From Peptococcaceae bacterium BICA1-7 (GTDB taxonomy: Bacteria > Bacillota > Desulfotomaculia > Desulfotomaculales > Desulfocucumaceae): a stretch of DNA of 64,000 nucleotides. A model generated the notes under the pieces. It was not told the origin of the DNA. It saw only the letters and a program-made list of their open reading frames with translations, and did no database searches. Made by a program: the position numbers and the translations under genes. Within the stretch, counting starts at the first letter, position 1. Each line of letters begins with the position of its first letter. Shown piece after piece: positions 40,957 to 52,900 of this stretch. The DNA is taken from positions 62,001 through 126,000 of the forward strand of contig JUEB01000015.1 of the NCBI GenBank assembly GCA_000802095.1, read 5' to 3'.

Positions 40957-43900
40957 ATGAACAAAGAACTGATTCTAATTAGCGTGGCCTCGGACGGATC
41001 GGTGGAGCAATGGGACGGGCTTAATACACCGAAGGGCATTCTCCTGCGCTGGTTCCATGGATCCCTTGGCTTCCCGGAATTGGGCTATGATGTCTTCCGG
41101 GCGAAGATTACCGATCCTGCCGGGCTTGACTGGGCCAGGTTAGCTGATGGCATGAATGGCCGGGAAAGCTACAAAACCGCTGATGGGCTTGTTATAACCT
41201 GTCCGGAGGGGTTTCAGTTTGCCGGTTATCAGGGCCGGCCCGGGCTGAAAATCACACTGAAAAACCCGGTTACCTTTATTTTTCCTGATCCCGCCTGGTA
41301 TCTTTCTCTTCAGACAGCCCCGGTCCAGGGCAGTCATAATATCACCGTGAATTTATTTGTGTCCGGCAAGGTCCGGGAGACCCTCTATTTGGACTCCGTT
41401 AACCCCGGGGCGGTCTGCCGCACCCGCGGCATTGACCGGGTGGAGCTATCTGGAGAGGGCATTTGCACAGTATTTTCCTATCAGCTTATCTCTTCCATAG
41501 CCGGTTGGCAGCTGATTTGGCACGCCTGCCTGCCGGTGACCGATCCGGCCTATGCCGGCGGGTCCGGCTGGAGCGGGTCCGATGAGGACGAGGCCCGGCG
41601 GCGCCTGCCCCCCAAAGCTGATTGGTCTGGCCGTTACGGCCCTGCGTTTAAAGAACTATATACCTATTTGAAAAGTATTGCTGCTGGAAAGCCGCTGCCT
41701 GAGCTGCCGCCTGCGGCTCAAACCGGGGTGGAGGCCCCTTCCCTTAATCTTACTGTACCGGAGGCCATCGAGACCGCCATGCTAAATCCCCATGTGGCGC
41801 GTATGCTGGGCACTGCCTGGGATGATCCGCTGGGGGGGAGCCTGGACGGCGATGCCTATGCCTATAAGGTGGTGGGCGCCTGGAAGGGGGCTTTGCACCG
41901 GTGGCTCTTCCGCTCCCCCAAGGTTCTAAGTGTACTTCGTGAAAATGGCATCGATATTACAGTGCCAACTGTACTATTTCCTATTGGAAGAAGCGGCTGG
42001 GAAATCTCCTTGCCGGCCCGGGGTGCCATAGAGATTACGGTGAAAAAGCCGTGTGAGCATCTGTCGATAGTGCTTTCCTCAGCCCGGGATTTGAACTGGC
42101 AGACCCTGGATGCAAAGGGCCGGCTGCTTGATCGGGGAGTTTTTCCGGCTACGAAAAAATATGCTGAGCTGAAGGTTAAGGGCTACCGGCTTCACCGGCT
42201 CCAATTGCTGGGTCCGGCCGAAATCCGCCTGACACAGCTGCGTCTGCAGAATCTGCCGGTGGAGCGCACTGCTCTGCTTCCCTGTGTAATAGCCCAGGAA
42301 CCCGGGGCGCCATCAGGGCCGGGGCTTCTATACCCGGAAGTGGTACAGGCCGGGAACGCAGTGCGATCCCTGGAGGCGCGCCTGCATTGGGATCTGCCCC
42401 TTTCCCGGTCAGGGGCGGTCTCAGAGACCGGACCGGTGTTTTACCAGGTGGCGGGAGTGCAGGTGGGGGACGATCCGGAGCAGCCGGCACAGCAGCCTCC
42501 TCAATTCAATAACAACTTTTTCCTTCATAAAGACCAGTTATTAATGGTTCCACCCCAGGCCGCCGCTGCGGATTACCCCTGCTTTTTCATCGATCGGCCC
42601 CTGTCCGAAGGCTGGCGCTGCTGGTGGGTCAGGGGAGTGGATTTATTCGGGCGGGTCAGTGTGTTTTCGGCTCCTGAAATTGCGCAAATTGTGGACAACG
42701 CGCTGCCTCCTGCCCCCTCTATACTGCTGGCGGAGTATGTTCAGGATAGCCTGGCGGCCAGCCAGCAGAGCCTTACCGGGTATTCAGAGTTTGGACAGGC
42801 CTGGCTGGCTGCCAACCCTGGAGGTCAGGCGGTGGTGGTGGGCTGGGGCTGGACCCCGGAACTGGCCCTGGAATGGCCGGATGTGGACTGTTTCCAGGTG
42901 CACGTGAGGCGGCCGCAGACAATACAATTCCCGGAGCCGAACGGTCCCATTGCTGCCTACCCTGAGGATCCGTCCTCCTGGGGGCCGGATCGAGCCCAAT
43001 TGGCCCCGGTGGCGGCCCGCCTGGACGGTAGAATCAGGGATGTCTTTAATGGAATTCCCCAGGTTGCACTGACCACCTTTGAAGTGGCCGATGAGGCCCA
43101 TACTGTTTATCAAACCGATATTTCACTGGATCTGGGCCGGGGAGCATTGCTGGGAGCTGTGGTCAGGGCTGCCCACGGCGGGACTGAGGGCATTATTGCA
43201 GGGCATGGAGAAGGTCCCCGCATATTGATTACTCTGGAACATCCCGAAAACCAGTCCCCCAATAACGGAACTTATTCTATTGCCCGGGGAGACGGAAAGC
43301 TGTTTACGGTGGAGACTGATATCGTTCCCGGGCCTCTGGATCAAGATCCATTTCACCGGCGCATAAGCGGGGTACTGATCAAGGGTGATCAGCGCTGGGC
43401 AGTCCTGCGCCAGGATTCCGGCCGCTTTCTATGCCTGGGTGACATTCCGCCGGTATCCGGCGATGGCATCGCCTGGCTGCCGGCGTACCTGATGGCCATC
43501 CCGGACAATAATTTCGGCCCGGATCCCAAAGGCACAGGGCTACCCGTGGCATACGCCCAGGTGGCGGTGCGATCGGTGCGGCACTGGAAGCAGCGGCCGC
43601 TGTTTTCAGAATTCAGCCGGCCTGGGACCCTGAGCGCAGTGGATTGCGCTCAGCCCAGTCCGCCCGAGGTAGAATACCTGCCCTGCGGGCCCTTCTGCGC
43701 CCAATTGGCCACCAGGGCGGACTGGTACGGCATCTCCCGTTTCACTCTAAGCTGGGAAACCAGGCCTGGTGAAACCTACCAGGTTTATCGCGCCCTGGGT
43801 GAGGCGATCTACGCCCTTGACCGGCAAGCCCACGGCGCCGGTGCGCATCCCTTTCCGAATGATCCCGGCGGGGTGTGGCCGGTGGGGATATACTCCGAGA

Positions 43901-44901
43901 TTATTGCGGAGGCCGATCGTAAAGCCATAGTGCAGGAGGATTTCAACCTGCTGGATGCCGCTCTGCACAGCGGCAGTGATGAGGCTATCAGGATTACCTA
44001 CCGGAAGCTTCATGCCGACACTCAGCGTTTGCTGGCAGGCCAGGCCTGTGTGGAGTCAGCCTATTCACTGAGGCATGGACATCCCCTTACTGCCGGCCAG
44101 GTACCCTTTACTGATGAATTTGACGGCCGCTCCCGGGCTCACTGGTTCTACCGGGTTACCGCCCTTTCCCACTCCGGGGTGGAAAGTCACAAGACTGAGC
44201 CCACCCCGCCCATCTGCTGCCCGGATGTGGTGCCGCCGGCCCCTCCCACAGCGCACATGGCCCTTGCCGGAGAGGGTGTGGTCAAGCTGCACTGGCTGCC
44301 GTCCAGCGCAGAAGATCTGAATTGCTACCTTATCTACCGGGCTGACGGCGAGGATGCGGCTACTGACATCCGGTCTATGTTTCAGGTAGCCAGGATTACA
44401 AAAGATCCCACTGTGCCCGGGGCTGTTGATGAAAAACCCCCCGCATGGGTTACAGACCAGGGAGGAAATGTAGTCACTCCCAGGCGGTTGGAATACTGTG
44501 ACCCGGCTCCTCCGGGTAAGGAGTGGTTTTATCGGATAGTGGCTGAAGATAGTTCCGGCAATCGGTCCCAGCCGTCTATTATTTTACGCGGCCGGGCGCT
44601 GCTGGCGCCGCCCGCGCCCCCGGTGTGGAACCCGCCGGCGCGTGTTCCGGAAACCAATCCGGTAAAAATACAGCTTTCGTGGACCCATCCAACCGACCAG
44701 CGGCTGGCCTGTTTGGTGGAAAGACGCGTGGCTGGAGGAAGCCTGTGGATTGGGGTATCCAGTTGGCTGCCACGAAGTGTATATAATTTTAAAGACACCC
44801 CCCCCGATATAACGCTGGCCTGGGAATACCGGCTGCGGGTTCGTAACCACGGGGGTCAGCAAGCTTCAGAAATGCCAGTAGTGCTTTTAAATGCACTTTA
44901 A
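40957..44901 (+). CDS. Large FnIII-like modular protein of unknown function
   Basis: A 1314-aa protein with no signal peptide or membrane segment. ATG 40957 follows AAGGAG. The first ~240 residues are beta-rich; about residues 270-320 hold AMLNPHVARMLGTAWDD then AYAYKVVGAW. Proline-rich linkers (PPAPP, APPAPP) introduce fibronectin-III-like modules near 1090-1205 (ending EWFYRIVAEDSSGNRS) and 1216-1314; a third such module around 900-1085 is interrupted by a helical insertion. Tryptophan- and proline-rich, low lysine, base composition clearly richer in G+C than both flanks. First of three adjacent genes with 10-11 bp gaps. The layout suggests a structural or binding scaffold; I recognise no enzyme. 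Confidence 0.85.
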   Translation: MNKELILISVASDGSVEQWDGLNTPKGILLRWFHGSLGFPELGYDVFRAKITDPAGLDWARLADGMNGRESYKTADGLVITCPEGFQFAGYQGRPGLKITLKNPVTFIFPDPAWYLSLQTAPVQGSHNITVNLFVSGKVRETLYLDSVNPGAVCRTRGIDRVELSGEGICTVFSYQLISSIAGWQLIWHACLPVTDPAYAGGSGWSGSDEDEARRRLPPKADWSGRYGPAFKELYTYLKSIAAGKPLPELPPAAQTGVEAPSLNLTVPEAIETAMLNPHVARMLGTAWDDPLGGSLDGDAYAYKVVGAWKGALHRWLFRSPKVLSVLRENGIDITVPTVLFPIGRSGWEISLPARGAIEITVKKPCEHLSIVLSSARDLNWQTLDAKGRLLDRGVFPATKKYAELKVKGYRLHRLQLLGPAEIRLTQLRLQNLPVERTALLPCVIAQEPGAPSGPGLLYPEVVQAGNAVRSLEARLHWDLPLSRSGAVSETGPVFYQVAGVQVGDDPEQPAQQPPQFNNNFFLHKDQLLMVPPQAAAADYPCFFIDRPLSEGWRCWWVRGVDLFGRVSVFSAPEIAQIVDNALPPAPSILLAEYVQDSLAASQQSLTGYSEFGQAWLAANPGGQAVVVGWGWTPELALEWPDVDCFQVHVRRPQTIQFPEPNGPIAAYPEDPSSWGPDRAQLAPVAARLDGRIRDVFNGIPQVALTTFEVADEAHTVYQTDISLDLGRGALLGAVVRAAHGGTEGIIAGHGEGPRILITLEHPENQSPNNGTYSIARGDGKLFTVETDIVPGPLDQDPFHRRISGVLIKGDQRWAVLRQDSGRFLCLGDIPPVSGDGIAWLPAYLMAIPDNNFGPDPKGTGLPVAYAQVAVRSVRHWKQRPLFSEFSRPGTLSAVDCAQPSPPEVEYLPCGPFCAQLATRADWYGISRFTLSWETRPGETYQVYRALGEAIYALDRQAHGAGAHPFPNDPGGVWPVGIYSEIIAEADRKAIVQEDFNLLDAALHSGSDEAIRITYRKLHADTQRLLAGQACVESAYSLRHGHPLTAGQVPFTDEFDGRSRAHWFYRVTALSHSGVESHKTEPTPPICCPDVVPPAPPTAHMALAGEGVVKLHWLPSSAEDLNCYLIYRADGEDAATDIRSMFQVARITKDPTVPGAVDEKPPAWVTDQGGNVVTPRRLEYCDPAPPGKEWFYRIVAEDSSGNRSQPSIILRGRALLAPPAPPVWNPPARVPETNPVKIQLSWTHPTDQRLACLVERRVAGGSLWIGVSSWLPRSVYNFKDTPPDITLAWEYRLRVRNHGGQQASEMPVVLLNAL

Positions 44902-44911
44902 TGGAGGTAGT

Positions 44912-46972
44912 ATGCGAGACAATGGATTTCTCCGGACACCTATTCGGGCTGACCAGCAAGCCCAACTACAGGGTCTGCAAGTGCACGAACAGCCCTTGCT
45001 GGGCGATCCAAAACCAGGCGATCCTTACCCTCAAACGCTGGTAATTACTTTCACTTCTCCTGCAGGAGGGCCTGATGTTCAGATTGCCCCCCTGTGGGAA
45101 GGCGCGCTGTATTTCCTGGCTGATTCCACAGCCGGGTTGCCAACCAGGCCTGCAGATGCGGTCGAAGCCAAGTTCTCATCCTGGACGCTGGTGGGTGACT
45201 TGGTGCTGATTACGCCACAGGGACTGGAGAACGCCTTCAGGAACCATATCCCGCTTATTACCCCACCGCCGGGAAGTGTGCGCTACAGCAAGGTCAGACT
45301 GACCCGTGAATTTCTGTTTACGACCTTAAAGAGACTCAGGAAATTTACTTTCGCTTTTCAGGGCCAGGCCACAACGTCAAACGAACACGCCAAGTGTCTG
45401 GTGGGCTTTCTGCAAGGCCGCACCGGAGTGTTGTGCGCAGTGGATGCCAGGGACCCTGGCCAGGACAATGCGCAGCTGGACATGCCGGTGGTATACTCAG
45501 CCGGTGGAGGGACTGCCACCCTGCGTGTGACCGCATCGAGCCTGATTCCAGAGATTAATAAAGCGCATTGGTTCGATCAATGCCCGGATTACGATGACCT
45601 TGCCGGGGAAACGCTGGTGCCGGCCGGACTGGCACAGCCGGAATTTCAGAGATTCCACCCCTGTCATCCAAGCCATTCGGTAGTATCGTTGCTGGCCTTA
45701 TTTCAAACGGCCGCCGCATCTGTATACGCACCAGATCATGGTGTGAGCACACCCTTACGCACGCTTATGAGCGCTCCACTGCAGGGCGGTAAGGTATATC
45801 GCCGGCTCACCGTCAGACGTCCGCCCATACCTGGGGTGATCACATCCAGCCCCAACCGTTCTTTTCCTTCCTATCAACTTGTTTTGCAAGGCGCTGGTGA
45901 GACCGGCTCGCTGCGCATTCCCCTTAGCGGACGGATGTATCTGCCACTGGCCGACGGGCCGTATCTGATATTTGCCATCCCCCGCTCCCTCGATCCTCAA
46001 AATGGCATTGCCGGTCAGCCCTTCCCACTTTCTTTGGATCACAGCACTCAAGGTAAAAGATACCTTGATTTTCCAACTCCAACAGTGACGGTGGATTTAG
46101 CTGCCGGGCAGACAGATGTCACGATTTACGCGCATTTACGGGAATACGACTCCAGGAGGGCCTGGAAAGTGTTCCGCGATTTAACCGCCAGGCAGAGAGC
46201 GTTGAGGAGAACATTGGGCGTTCGATGGAACGTTGGACCTATGGACCAGCCTAATGTTCAGACCACTATGGCCTGGTATGTCCCTACCCAGGATCCGGTC
46301 AATATTGATTACGCGGCTGTTTACGGCTACATCCGGGAAGCAGCCGGACGTCACGGGCTATCGCCCGAATTCCTGCATGCCGTTCTAATGGGTGAGGGTG
46401 TGTCAGGGGGTAATCTAAGTCTTCTATACATTAACCTGCACCATGTTCCGCCTATCCGTTACGATGATACTAATCAGAATTTTAATAGTTTTTCTTATTT
46501 GGGCTTGGATGACATCTGGCTGGAAGTGGACACCCTGATTGCCGAAAACTATGTAGACCCCCGTTTTAAGGCCCAAATGACCGCCTTGCCCCAGATCCCC
46601 CACGAGCTTAATGATCTGGTAACACCCGCTATTATTAAGGGCTGGGAAGCTGCGGTGGAACTGATGGCGGCAGATCTCCACTGGCGTCAGGATCTGGGGA
46701 CAGCCTATTGTCAAAACCACGTTCCAGCTATCTCATGCCGTACAGAGTTGAGACGTCGCTATCTAACCTATGTGCATTTCAACACCGGCCAGCCCTGGCA
46801 GCCTGATTCAGGTCAGCGCAGGGCAGAAAGACGGCTGAATCTCATCGAAAGTCAATGTTCACCATGGCCATCCACTGAGCCCCGGCCATCGGGGCCGGGT
46901 GATGCCCGCTTCAATTCGCTGGTTCGTGTGGCTACGGCTGCCTGGTACGATCAAATCCAAGTCTACAGATAG
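44912..46972 (+). CDS. Large unknown protein with a lysozyme-like C-terminal segment
   Basis: A protein of 686 aa; ATG 44912 follows TGGAGG and the spacing to the preceding stop is 10 bp. Residues 1-450 are beta-rich with no recognised motif. Around 465-600, YGYIREAAGRHGLSPEFLHA followed by VLMGEGVSGG resembles the start of lytic-transglycosylase/goose-lysozyme folds, where a glutamate after HGLxPxxLxAV is catalytic; here Glu 495 is the candidate. The following region (NFNSFSYLGLDDIW) would be the loop side. Four-cysteine content is low and there is no signal peptide, so if it acts on peptidoglycan it must be delivered by another route. This domain call is by eye and tentative. Confidence 0.82.
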   Translation: MRDNGFLRTPIRADQQAQLQGLQVHEQPLLGDPKPGDPYPQTLVITFTSPAGGPDVQIAPLWEGALYFLADSTAGLPTRPADAVEAKFSSWTLVGDLVLITPQGLENAFRNHIPLITPPPGSVRYSKVRLTREFLFTTLKRLRKFTFAFQGQATTSNEHAKCLVGFLQGRTGVLCAVDARDPGQDNAQLDMPVVYSAGGGTATLRVTASSLIPEINKAHWFDQCPDYDDLAGETLVPAGLAQPEFQRFHPCHPSHSVVSLLALFQTAAASVYAPDHGVSTPLRTLMSAPLQGGKVYRRLTVRRPPIPGVITSSPNRSFPSYQLVLQGAGETGSLRIPLSGRMYLPLADGPYLIFAIPRSLDPQNGIAGQPFPLSLDHSTQGKRYLDFPTPTVTVDLAAGQTDVTIYAHLREYDSRRAWKVFRDLTARQRALRRTLGVRWNVGPMDQPNVQTTMAWYVPTQDPVNIDYAAVYGYIREAAGRHGLSPEFLHAVLMGEGVSGGNLSLLYINLHHVPPIRYDDTNQNFNSFSYLGLDDIWLEVDTLIAENYVDPRFKAQMTALPQIPHELNDLVTPAIIKGWEAAVELMAADLHWRQDLGTAYCQNHVPAISCRTELRRRYLTYVHFNTGQPWQPDSGQRRAERRLNLIESQCSPWPSTEPRPSGPGDARFNSLVRVATAAWYDQIQVYR

Positions 46973-46983
46973 GAGGATCAAGA

Positions 46984-49900
46984 GTGCTCACTGCGACGGA
47001 ACTTGAAGGGAAATTACTATATCCTCTTGGCGATGTGCTGGAGTCTGAGCCTCTAGCCTCTACCCTGGGTGGACTAAAGGATGCTATAGCGGAGGCTATG
47101 GACCGGCTCTTTTTTGCAGATCCGTCCTTTGCCTGGGTGGATAATGGCTGGCTCGGCTCAGCTACACTGGTGGTGAGCGAGGAAGTTGAGCTTTCACTGC
47201 CGGGACTTGATTCTTTTGCCGTTGTTTTGGGCAGCGGTCAGGGAGTAAGTGGCTTCAATCTGGAAGTTGAACTTGTACAGGATCCGGTGCTTACCTCGTT
47301 CAGGGTCGGGGTGCAGCAGGTTGAAATTAAGTTGCGCATCGGTTCAGATATACTGCGGCCGGTCAAACCCGGCACTCAGGAGGTAGATCAGGACGCCAGG
47401 GGCGTAGATATTTCCCTGGGTGCGATTGATTTGACTCTGGATGATGAGGGCCCTCACTTCGATTTTAATGCGGCTCTTTCCATTCCACCCTGTATGATAG
47501 GTTCCACCGGGATTATCCTGCAGATAAAACAAGCCCGCTGGCTAACGCGCTCCTCGGAAAATTTGCCTCCCAATATGCCTGCGGATTTCACCGGCCTGTT
47601 TCTGGACGATGTGGAGGTGACCATCCCCGGGCTGCCCGGGACCTTCCGCCTGGATGACGCCTTTATCGGCACCGGCGGTTTTTCCGGCAAGATCTCGGAA
47701 ACCGGCCTGGCACTCACCTGGGACAGTGCCAAAAAGGAATTCCAGGGTGACCTGGCGGGTGGTCTATTTGGCTTCCAGGGAGGTCTTAAGGAAGTATCGC
47801 TGGAATTCAGACAGAGCATGCCCACCGGCTGCAGTATCACCGGAGATGTTTTTATACCGTATCTGGAAAAGAGGGTGGGGCTTACTCTGGGCCTCACCGG
47901 GGGCGGCGGCCTGACTGCGGCGGCCGGAGTTCCCTTTTCCACCAGTACGGACCCCAATGACCAGTCAGCGGCTGAGGCCCCCGGCGCCGATGAATATCTG
48001 ATCAGTGTCAAGCTTGGCGATTTCTTCGAATTTGACGTGGCCACCCTTAAATTTGAAGTGCCTTTTCAGGGCCCTGCCGCAGTGGAATTGAGCGGCCGGA
48101 CTCAAATCAAATTTAGTGAAAAAACCCCTCCAATTTCCTTCAAGGGCCTGCGCATCGACAGCGGGGGCAATGTTTCCATCAGCGGAGGCTGGTTGGATCT
48201 GGACCGCCAGGAGCTGATCAATTTCAATGGCTTCTCTCTGGAAATTTCCAGGATCGGCTTCGGGGTGTTTGACGATGGCCGGCACTGGATCGGCTTAAAC
48301 GGCGGGCTGCATTTGGCCCAGGGCCTGCCCATGGGGGCCTCGGTGGAAGGGCTGCGGCTCTCGTGGGATCCTAAAGCGTCCAGACCCTTTGACACTCTTT
48401 CCGTGAGTCTTGACGGCATAGGGCTTGAGCTCACGGTCCAGAATGTTTTTTCATTCGCAGGTGAGGTGGCCTTTTTCAATGACGACCAGGGAAAAGGTTT
48501 CCGGGGGCATGTCAAGCTAAGCCTGATTCAGCTCAAACTTACTGTAGACGCCGAGATCGTGGTGGGCCGGAGCAATGATGGGATCACCTTCTTCTACTTC
48601 TATTTGTCGGTGGACCTGCCCACCGGCATTCCGCTGGGCAATACCGGAGCGGCCTTCTTCGGCTTCCAGGGGCTGCTTGCCCGGCACATGGCCCCCAACA
48701 AGCGCGCCGATGAAGAGTGGTATTATGGCTGGTATCTCCGCTCTCCCAAGGGAGCCACCTCCGGGAAAAAGTGGGGATATGAACGTGATGCCTTTGCCGT
48801 GGGGCTGGGCACCACCATAGGCACCAATTCCGATAACGGTTTTATAGTTCACGCCCGGGTGCTCCTGGTGATAGTGCTTCCAGGCCCGCGCTTGCTCCTG
48901 GAAGGCAAGGGCAATTTTATCAAACAGCGGGGCGACAGCACCATGGAAGGAACCTTTGAAGCCCTCCTGGCGCTGGATTTCTGCGCCCAGCTGTTTCAGT
49001 TCAACCTGGCGGTTACCTTTAAGATCCAGGACCTGCTGGATGTTACGGCCGGCACGGATATCGCCTTCTCCTGGGCGCCCACCCCCCCTGCGGACTGGTG
49101 GCATGTCTATATGGGCCAGAAAAATCCCCCGGAAAAGCGCTGCCGGGCCAATCTCCTGTCCATTGTGCAGGGCTATTCCTATTTCCAGCTCTGGCGCAAC
49201 CGCATGCTGCTTGGCGCCTGGATAGGCATTGAAAAAGACTGGAAATTCGGGCCTGTGCATGCCTGGGTGAAAGCGTCCCTGGAGGGAGAGGCCGATGTCC
49301 GCTATATCGCAGTGCCGCCCTCCACCGAGCGGGCTATCCAGTTCGAGGCCTATTTGCGTCTGAGCGGTGGCGCGGGACTGGAAGTCTTTGGAGCAGGTTT
49401 AAGTGTGTTGCTTGATGCCCAGGCCATGGCCAAGGGGCCGGCACCCTGGTTCCTTTCCATGAACGTCCACCTGGAGATCAGGATAGACCTGTGGATTGAT
49501 GAATGGAGCTGGGAAAAGGATCTGCCGCTGACCTGGGGCGATGAAAGTGTACCTCTACCCCAGCCGGTCCAGCCCATCGTGGCCCGGATTGCCTGGGAGC
49601 ATCCCAAGGTAATGGAGCGGGCCGATGACAGGCCTGCGGAGCTGGAAGGAGCCGTCATACCCCCGGACGCCCGGCCGGTTATTATATTTGACCGGCCGGT
49701 GCGTGATTTACCTGGCCTGGGGGCTCCCGGTATTCCCAACCTGGCCGCTGAAGAAGTAGGTAAGAGAAAGTTTTCCTACCAGCTGCACCACCTGGTTTTA
49801 GTGCGTAAAGACAGCCGGGGAGAGCATTTGGTGGGTGCGTCCGGAGTGCTGAAGGTCAGCCGTGGACTGGCCTCCCTGCAGGGCGTAAGCACACTGCCGG

Positions 49901-52900
49901 ATACCGGCGGCAGCATGCTCAACATCGGGGAGTATCCCAATTTGCGGGTGATATCCAACCAAAATGGACAGCTGGTTTTGTCTGCGCCGCTTCCGGATGG
50001 AGATTACGCCTACAGGATGACCGGCCCACTGCCTAAGGCCAGTGTGACCATTATTTCCGCCAGTTTTTCCGGTTACGGCACCGCCGAGGTGACACTTGGC
50101 GCGGATCCGGGGCTGGAGGCCGATATTTGCGCAGGCGGGCTACTGGGCGCAGGCGATAAACAGTGGACAGTGGTGACGCACCAGGGAACCACAGTTGTTG
50201 TCCGGGTGGAGGGAGATATGCCGGCAGCAGGCGCCGCAACCCTGAGGGCATTGAAATCGTCTACTCTGGAAGGTGTCTGGCTGCCGGCTAAAGACCAGCA
50301 GCCGGAAGCTACCAAGCTAATGCTGGGGGCGAAAACGCCCTTTACATATTTCCGCAACAGCTTTACAGAGGTAATAGAGGGGTTTGACTTGCACAATCCG
50401 GATTACGCCTGCGGGCCCCAGGCTGAAGAAGAGCCCATCTGCGCCAATTTTGACGACTTGCCTCTGGGTGTGCTGGCGGGGCCCTTTGCCACGGAGCTTT
50501 TGACCGGTGAAGCCCAGGGTGAAAACTGCGTGGTGATGGATGGTCTTTTCCAGGCCAAGCCGTGCCTGGGAGTAGGTGTCAGGTACGATCAGTCCTGGAA
50601 CGGCAGTGGTACCGTGACTTTAGGCTTTGAACCGGCGGTGGAGCGGGTTTGGGTTCACTGCCGCACCGATGAGGGCGGGGAAGTGGAGGTATGGTCCCGG
50701 GGAAAACTGCTGGGCTCTGCCTGGGTACCTCATGGACAATCGGCAGGAGTGATAGATTTTTCAGGCGAGATTGATACCATTGTGATCAAAGGATCTCTGG
50801 TATACTGTCACCGGGTCTGTTTCCTGCCGGGTTGGACCTGTGTGGATTTTGATGAACAGTCCTTCCCGCAGCAGTCCACCGGACGGCAAAGCTATGCAGG
50901 GCTGTACTGGGATACCCCGGGGACCATGTTGGTGACCAATGGTCAGCTGAAGGTAGAGCCACCTCCGGCGAAAAAACCCGCCAGCAAGCGGAAAGTAATA
51001 GATATGACAGCCCTTTGGTCCAGACAAAGATTTAAGGTGTGGCCGCTAATCCCGGAAAACAAAGAGATGGCCCCGCGGGTCATCGGGATCCCATGGAAAG
51101 CTGCGGTTTTAGAGCAACAGGGCAGGCCTCTTTATATTCCCGGAGTGGGGCTGGCCTCGCTGGCTTCAACCAGGCCCAACAATATCTCGGGCCGGTTAAA
51201 CCCGTCGGTGGATTTTGATCTGCCTGACCTGCCAGATCTGCCCGATGGTCCCCTAAAGCCCCCACAGGTTACACTGGTGTCCCTGTCCATTGATTTGCCC
51301 CAGCCGGTTACCCGGGTGCTCCTGGATTTGGGCTGGTCTGCCTTTGCCACCGCTTATGCCGGTTCCACGGTGGTCGATAGCGCCCACGGCCAGAGCGGAG
51401 GGACGCTTATTCTGCGGGCGCGCAGCGGTTGGATCGGCCGGGTGGTACTGGTGGCGCCCTTTCAGCTTGTGCTTAAGAGTATCTGCTATGATGCGGGCGA
51501 ATTTGGCTGGCTCCGGTTTGAGCAGTGGAGCTGGCGGAATAGTACGCTGCACTCCATTGAGGCCTTTTACCAGGAAGACCCTGTTTTGCAGCCAGGGGAT
51601 TACCGGCTGGATGTGATAACAGCCTGGGATGATGAAAATGACTCCAGGCCCCCCGAGACGTCTTTAACCTCTGCTCAGTTTACAGTGGGGCCGCCGCCGG
51701 GTCTGGGCGCTGTTGCACAGCCGCAGTCCAGGCCCGGTGAGCCTTCACCCGGGACCGCGCCCCAGAAGTATCCTGAGGGCGGGCCATTGGCCGATCTCCG
51801 CCTTTATGTGGCTAAAACCCTGCCCGCCGACGGACAGCGGCCTTTCTACCGCAGCTATGATTTGTCCATAGAGTTTAATGAAAATTACATCACCCGTATG
51901 TATCTCGGCGCCAGGGCTCCTTTAAGTATCCGGGTGTTTGACTCCAGCGGGCAGGAGCGCCGGCCGGCCGCACCTGTGGTCTGGGGCAGCGGCCACACGG
52001 TGGCCCTCTCAGCGGAAGAAGTGGTGTGGACCAAGACACTGCACAATGACGGCAGCCGCCGCTGCGCTTCTATCGATATGGAAGATGTGGTGCGTGATGA
52101 GAGGGCCAGTCTGGGCAGCGGTGAATTAATGGCCCCGGCCATGATCCATACCGGTATTGTTTCGTCTGCCGGGAAGAACTTATACCGGTTTGAATTTACC
52201 ACTTCAAGGTATGCGGATTTTCGTTCCCAGATCAATGATTTTGACGGCCAGTGCCGGGCAGCGGCAGGAGAAATTACCTCCATCATGATCCCGTCCGCAG
52301 TGTTTCAGGCAAGACAGCAGCAGGCCGATGTCCTAAAGGCATACAGTGACGCCCTGGATGCCATCAATACAGGTAATCCCCCGGCCGCTGAGTTTGAAAA
52401 ATATCATCTGGCGCAAGACAGCCTTGTGCAGGCGCAAGCCTCTTTGCGTCTGGCGGAGCAGCAAGCCTTTGAGTATCTGTGGAGCCAATGTTCCCTGGGA
52501 GGAATTGCTGATTTGCCGGATCGGCTGGAAGTGTCCGCCCTTTCGGGGGGATTTGTGCTGCAAAGCCCGGAGCCAATGCATTTTGAACGATTGTCTGTTA
52601 CGGTGGACAGGTGTTCCGCTCCGCCGCTGAGACAACGCCAGATCACCTTTGGCGCGGATTTTGGCGGGCCGGATATGGGGGATTTTTCATATGCCGGATT
52701 GGAATGGAGCACCAACTTGGAACTGGAAGCCAAAAATGGCGCTATGCGAACCCGTCTGGCCCAGCCCTGGACATTGACACTGAAAGTCAGTCACGCTGTC
52801 AGTGTGGAAATTGATCTAACTCTGGAGGCTGGCGTCACAGCCACTCTGCACGGGCAGGGGACGGCGGTTTTGACCGACGCCTCAGCCACGGCGGCCGGTG

